A stretch of DNA of 64,000 nucleotides from assembly GCA_003344405.1 (NCBI GenBank), contig NOWV01000048.1, forward strand, positions 372,001-436,000, read 5' to 3'. Of this stretch, positions 62,718-64,000 are shown in pieces. The first letter of the stretch is position 1. Every line of letters starts with the position of its first letter. The position numbers were made by a program, and so were the translations under genes. Below the pieces are notes generated by a model. It searched no databases, was not told the origin of the DNA, and saw only the letters and a program-made list of their open reading frames with translations. This stretch comes from Trichoplax sp. H2. Its lineage: Eukaryota; Placozoa; Uniplacotomia; Trichoplacea.

Positions 62718-64000
62718 TGAATTAAGAACCTTGTTGAATGGACCCTACTACTGTCGTGCAACAGTTCTCTCCGGCCTTTAGAATATGTTTACTTCGAATT
62801 TAAGATTATGTTTTATCACCTTTTGCTGCAATGTCTACTTCTGTCTGGTTAGGAATGACATTTGTAGAAGAGCATACATGTAGGGTATAACATGTACATA
62901 GAAATTGTTGTTGATATATTCCTATTTTAATTTAAATTAACAGTTTTCTGCCTATGTTACCTTAAATATATATATTTTAAAAAGTTACCGATTCCAATTG
63001 TATTATTTAGCCTAATGATGAATTGATATCGATAGGCTAGTTTTCCTGTAATGTTAGCATTAGCATTACTATTTTAGGATCGGGCGTACAAATACGTTCT
63101 TAAATCTAGCTGTGTAGGTATATTGCTACGTCTGCATTGGGCTTTATATCGTAATCTGTGTTATACAAACGCAAATTGTTAAATGCAGAGTAACTAAATA
63201 TCTAATTGTAAGTTGTATAGATGCTATCCTAATGAGTTTACATTTGCCTGCTTGACACGTATTAGTTTATTCAATCACATTGTATAAACCCGTGTTGTAA
63301 TCCTTCGGTTTTAAATATTTGTATTTTGCCCGTACATGTCGTTTCCGGTACTCTGCATTTACAAATAATGCAAATACACTTTGTCGATTTTTGTATTGTA
63401 AGTTATTTTGTTGTATTGGATAATAAATTGCTATCTCGTCTCGTCATTTACCTTTAGCCTATTGTGCAAGATGAAATTTAGAGTTACGCTTTGAGTTGGT
63501 ATGTGGAAGTTTTTATTTATCATATTAGTGCATGCACCTCCATAGTTTTTAAGATTTTTCAACTTATCTGAAACACTTTATTAATTAATAACAATCTGTA
63601 TACTGTACTGTACATTGCTTCTTGATAAAGCTATTGCATTCATAGCATGCTAACGGAGACTTCATGCAAACCATTCCATGAAGGATTGGATTGCTATGTC
63701 TAGGCATGGACTACTAGGTCATTGCTAGCAAGTTATTCTCTATCTTACAACTAGCGATGAAAAAGAAATGAGTCAATATCAATTCTTATGACGACGAGCT
63801 GATTAAAAAGTTCTAGAGTTTTTTTTCATCTCGATTTCCGTTATGCCTACGAGATTGTATCATTATACTCGTACTTACTTATTTTTGTTGATCCTAATTG
63901 GCATCACCGACCCAGTTATATGGTATAAGCAAGGACTTCTGAGACAGATGCTATCTATCTAGTCCCTGGTATACAGTAATAAGTCTGCCTAGCAATACTG
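62718..64000. other. Intergenic to the right edge, no gene seen
   Basis: 1.3 kb of AT-rich sequence after SARNP. It includes its 3' end and a GTAC tract near 63600. No coding frame, RNA gene or array is visible. Confidence 0.45.

Noticed and set aside
1-64000. Bacterial-type systems, CRISPR arrays, integrases or transposases
   Set aside because: The window is intron-rich animal nuclear DNA. No transposase, reverse transcriptase or spaced-repeat array was found.

Overview
This is nuclear DNA from an animal. It is AT-rich, intron-rich and carries metazoan single-copy genes. Introns are mostly 50-200 bp with GT-AG ends, and most exon chains below close in frame from ATG to stop. A placozoan (Trichoplax/Hoilungia-like) is my best guess, because the window combines a kinesin-light-chain-like TPR array and a Roc-COR protein with compact introns and conserved ciliary and mitochondrial genes. 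Another early-branching animal is possible. All family calls come from motif recognition by eye, since no search could be run.

Layout from left to right. Positions 1-1312 (-) hold the 5' exons of BBS12, which run off the window. Positions 1935-4231 (+) hold a FASTKD-family RAP-domain protein that diverges from BBS12 and converges on TTC19 (4594-7443, -). Next is a 7 kb minus-strand locus (9655-16722) that I read as one gene: a kinesin-light-chain-like TPR array, then eight short phase-1 exons (five of exactly 96 bp), then a Roc-COR GTPase module. After 5 kb of repeat-bearing DNA with one small unrecognised spliced gene, PISD (21665-26851, +) spans the centre; its 3 kb first intron contains a ten-copy minisatellite. 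An eleven-exon coiled-coil/RWD-like gene, possibly kinetochore, follows at 28265-31941 (+), then a DED-coiled-coil-NHL gene at 33650-36594 (-). A 5.9 kb gene-poor stretch leads to a single-exon aquaporin-11/12-type gene (42495-43214, -), CCDC148 (45826-49079, +), a short REXO1-type exonuclease (50587-53684, +), ESCRT-II SNF8 (55865-58130, -) and SARNP (59902-62716/7, +).

The genes do not form an operon or cluster. Several nevertheless share compartments: mitochondria (FASTKD-like, TTC19, PISD), cilia (BBS12, CCDC148) and nuclear RNA handling (REXO1-like, SARNP). Intergenic and intronic DNA is scattered with palindromic GTAC-rich microsatellites, densest at 59397-59850, and with diverged short tandem duplications.

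The most notable observations are the TPR-Roc-COR fusion with its uniform 96-bp exon array, the DED-NHL architecture, and the higher-order minisatellite with an inverted terminal copy inside PISD intron 1. I found no CRISPR, operon-like or mobile-element system.
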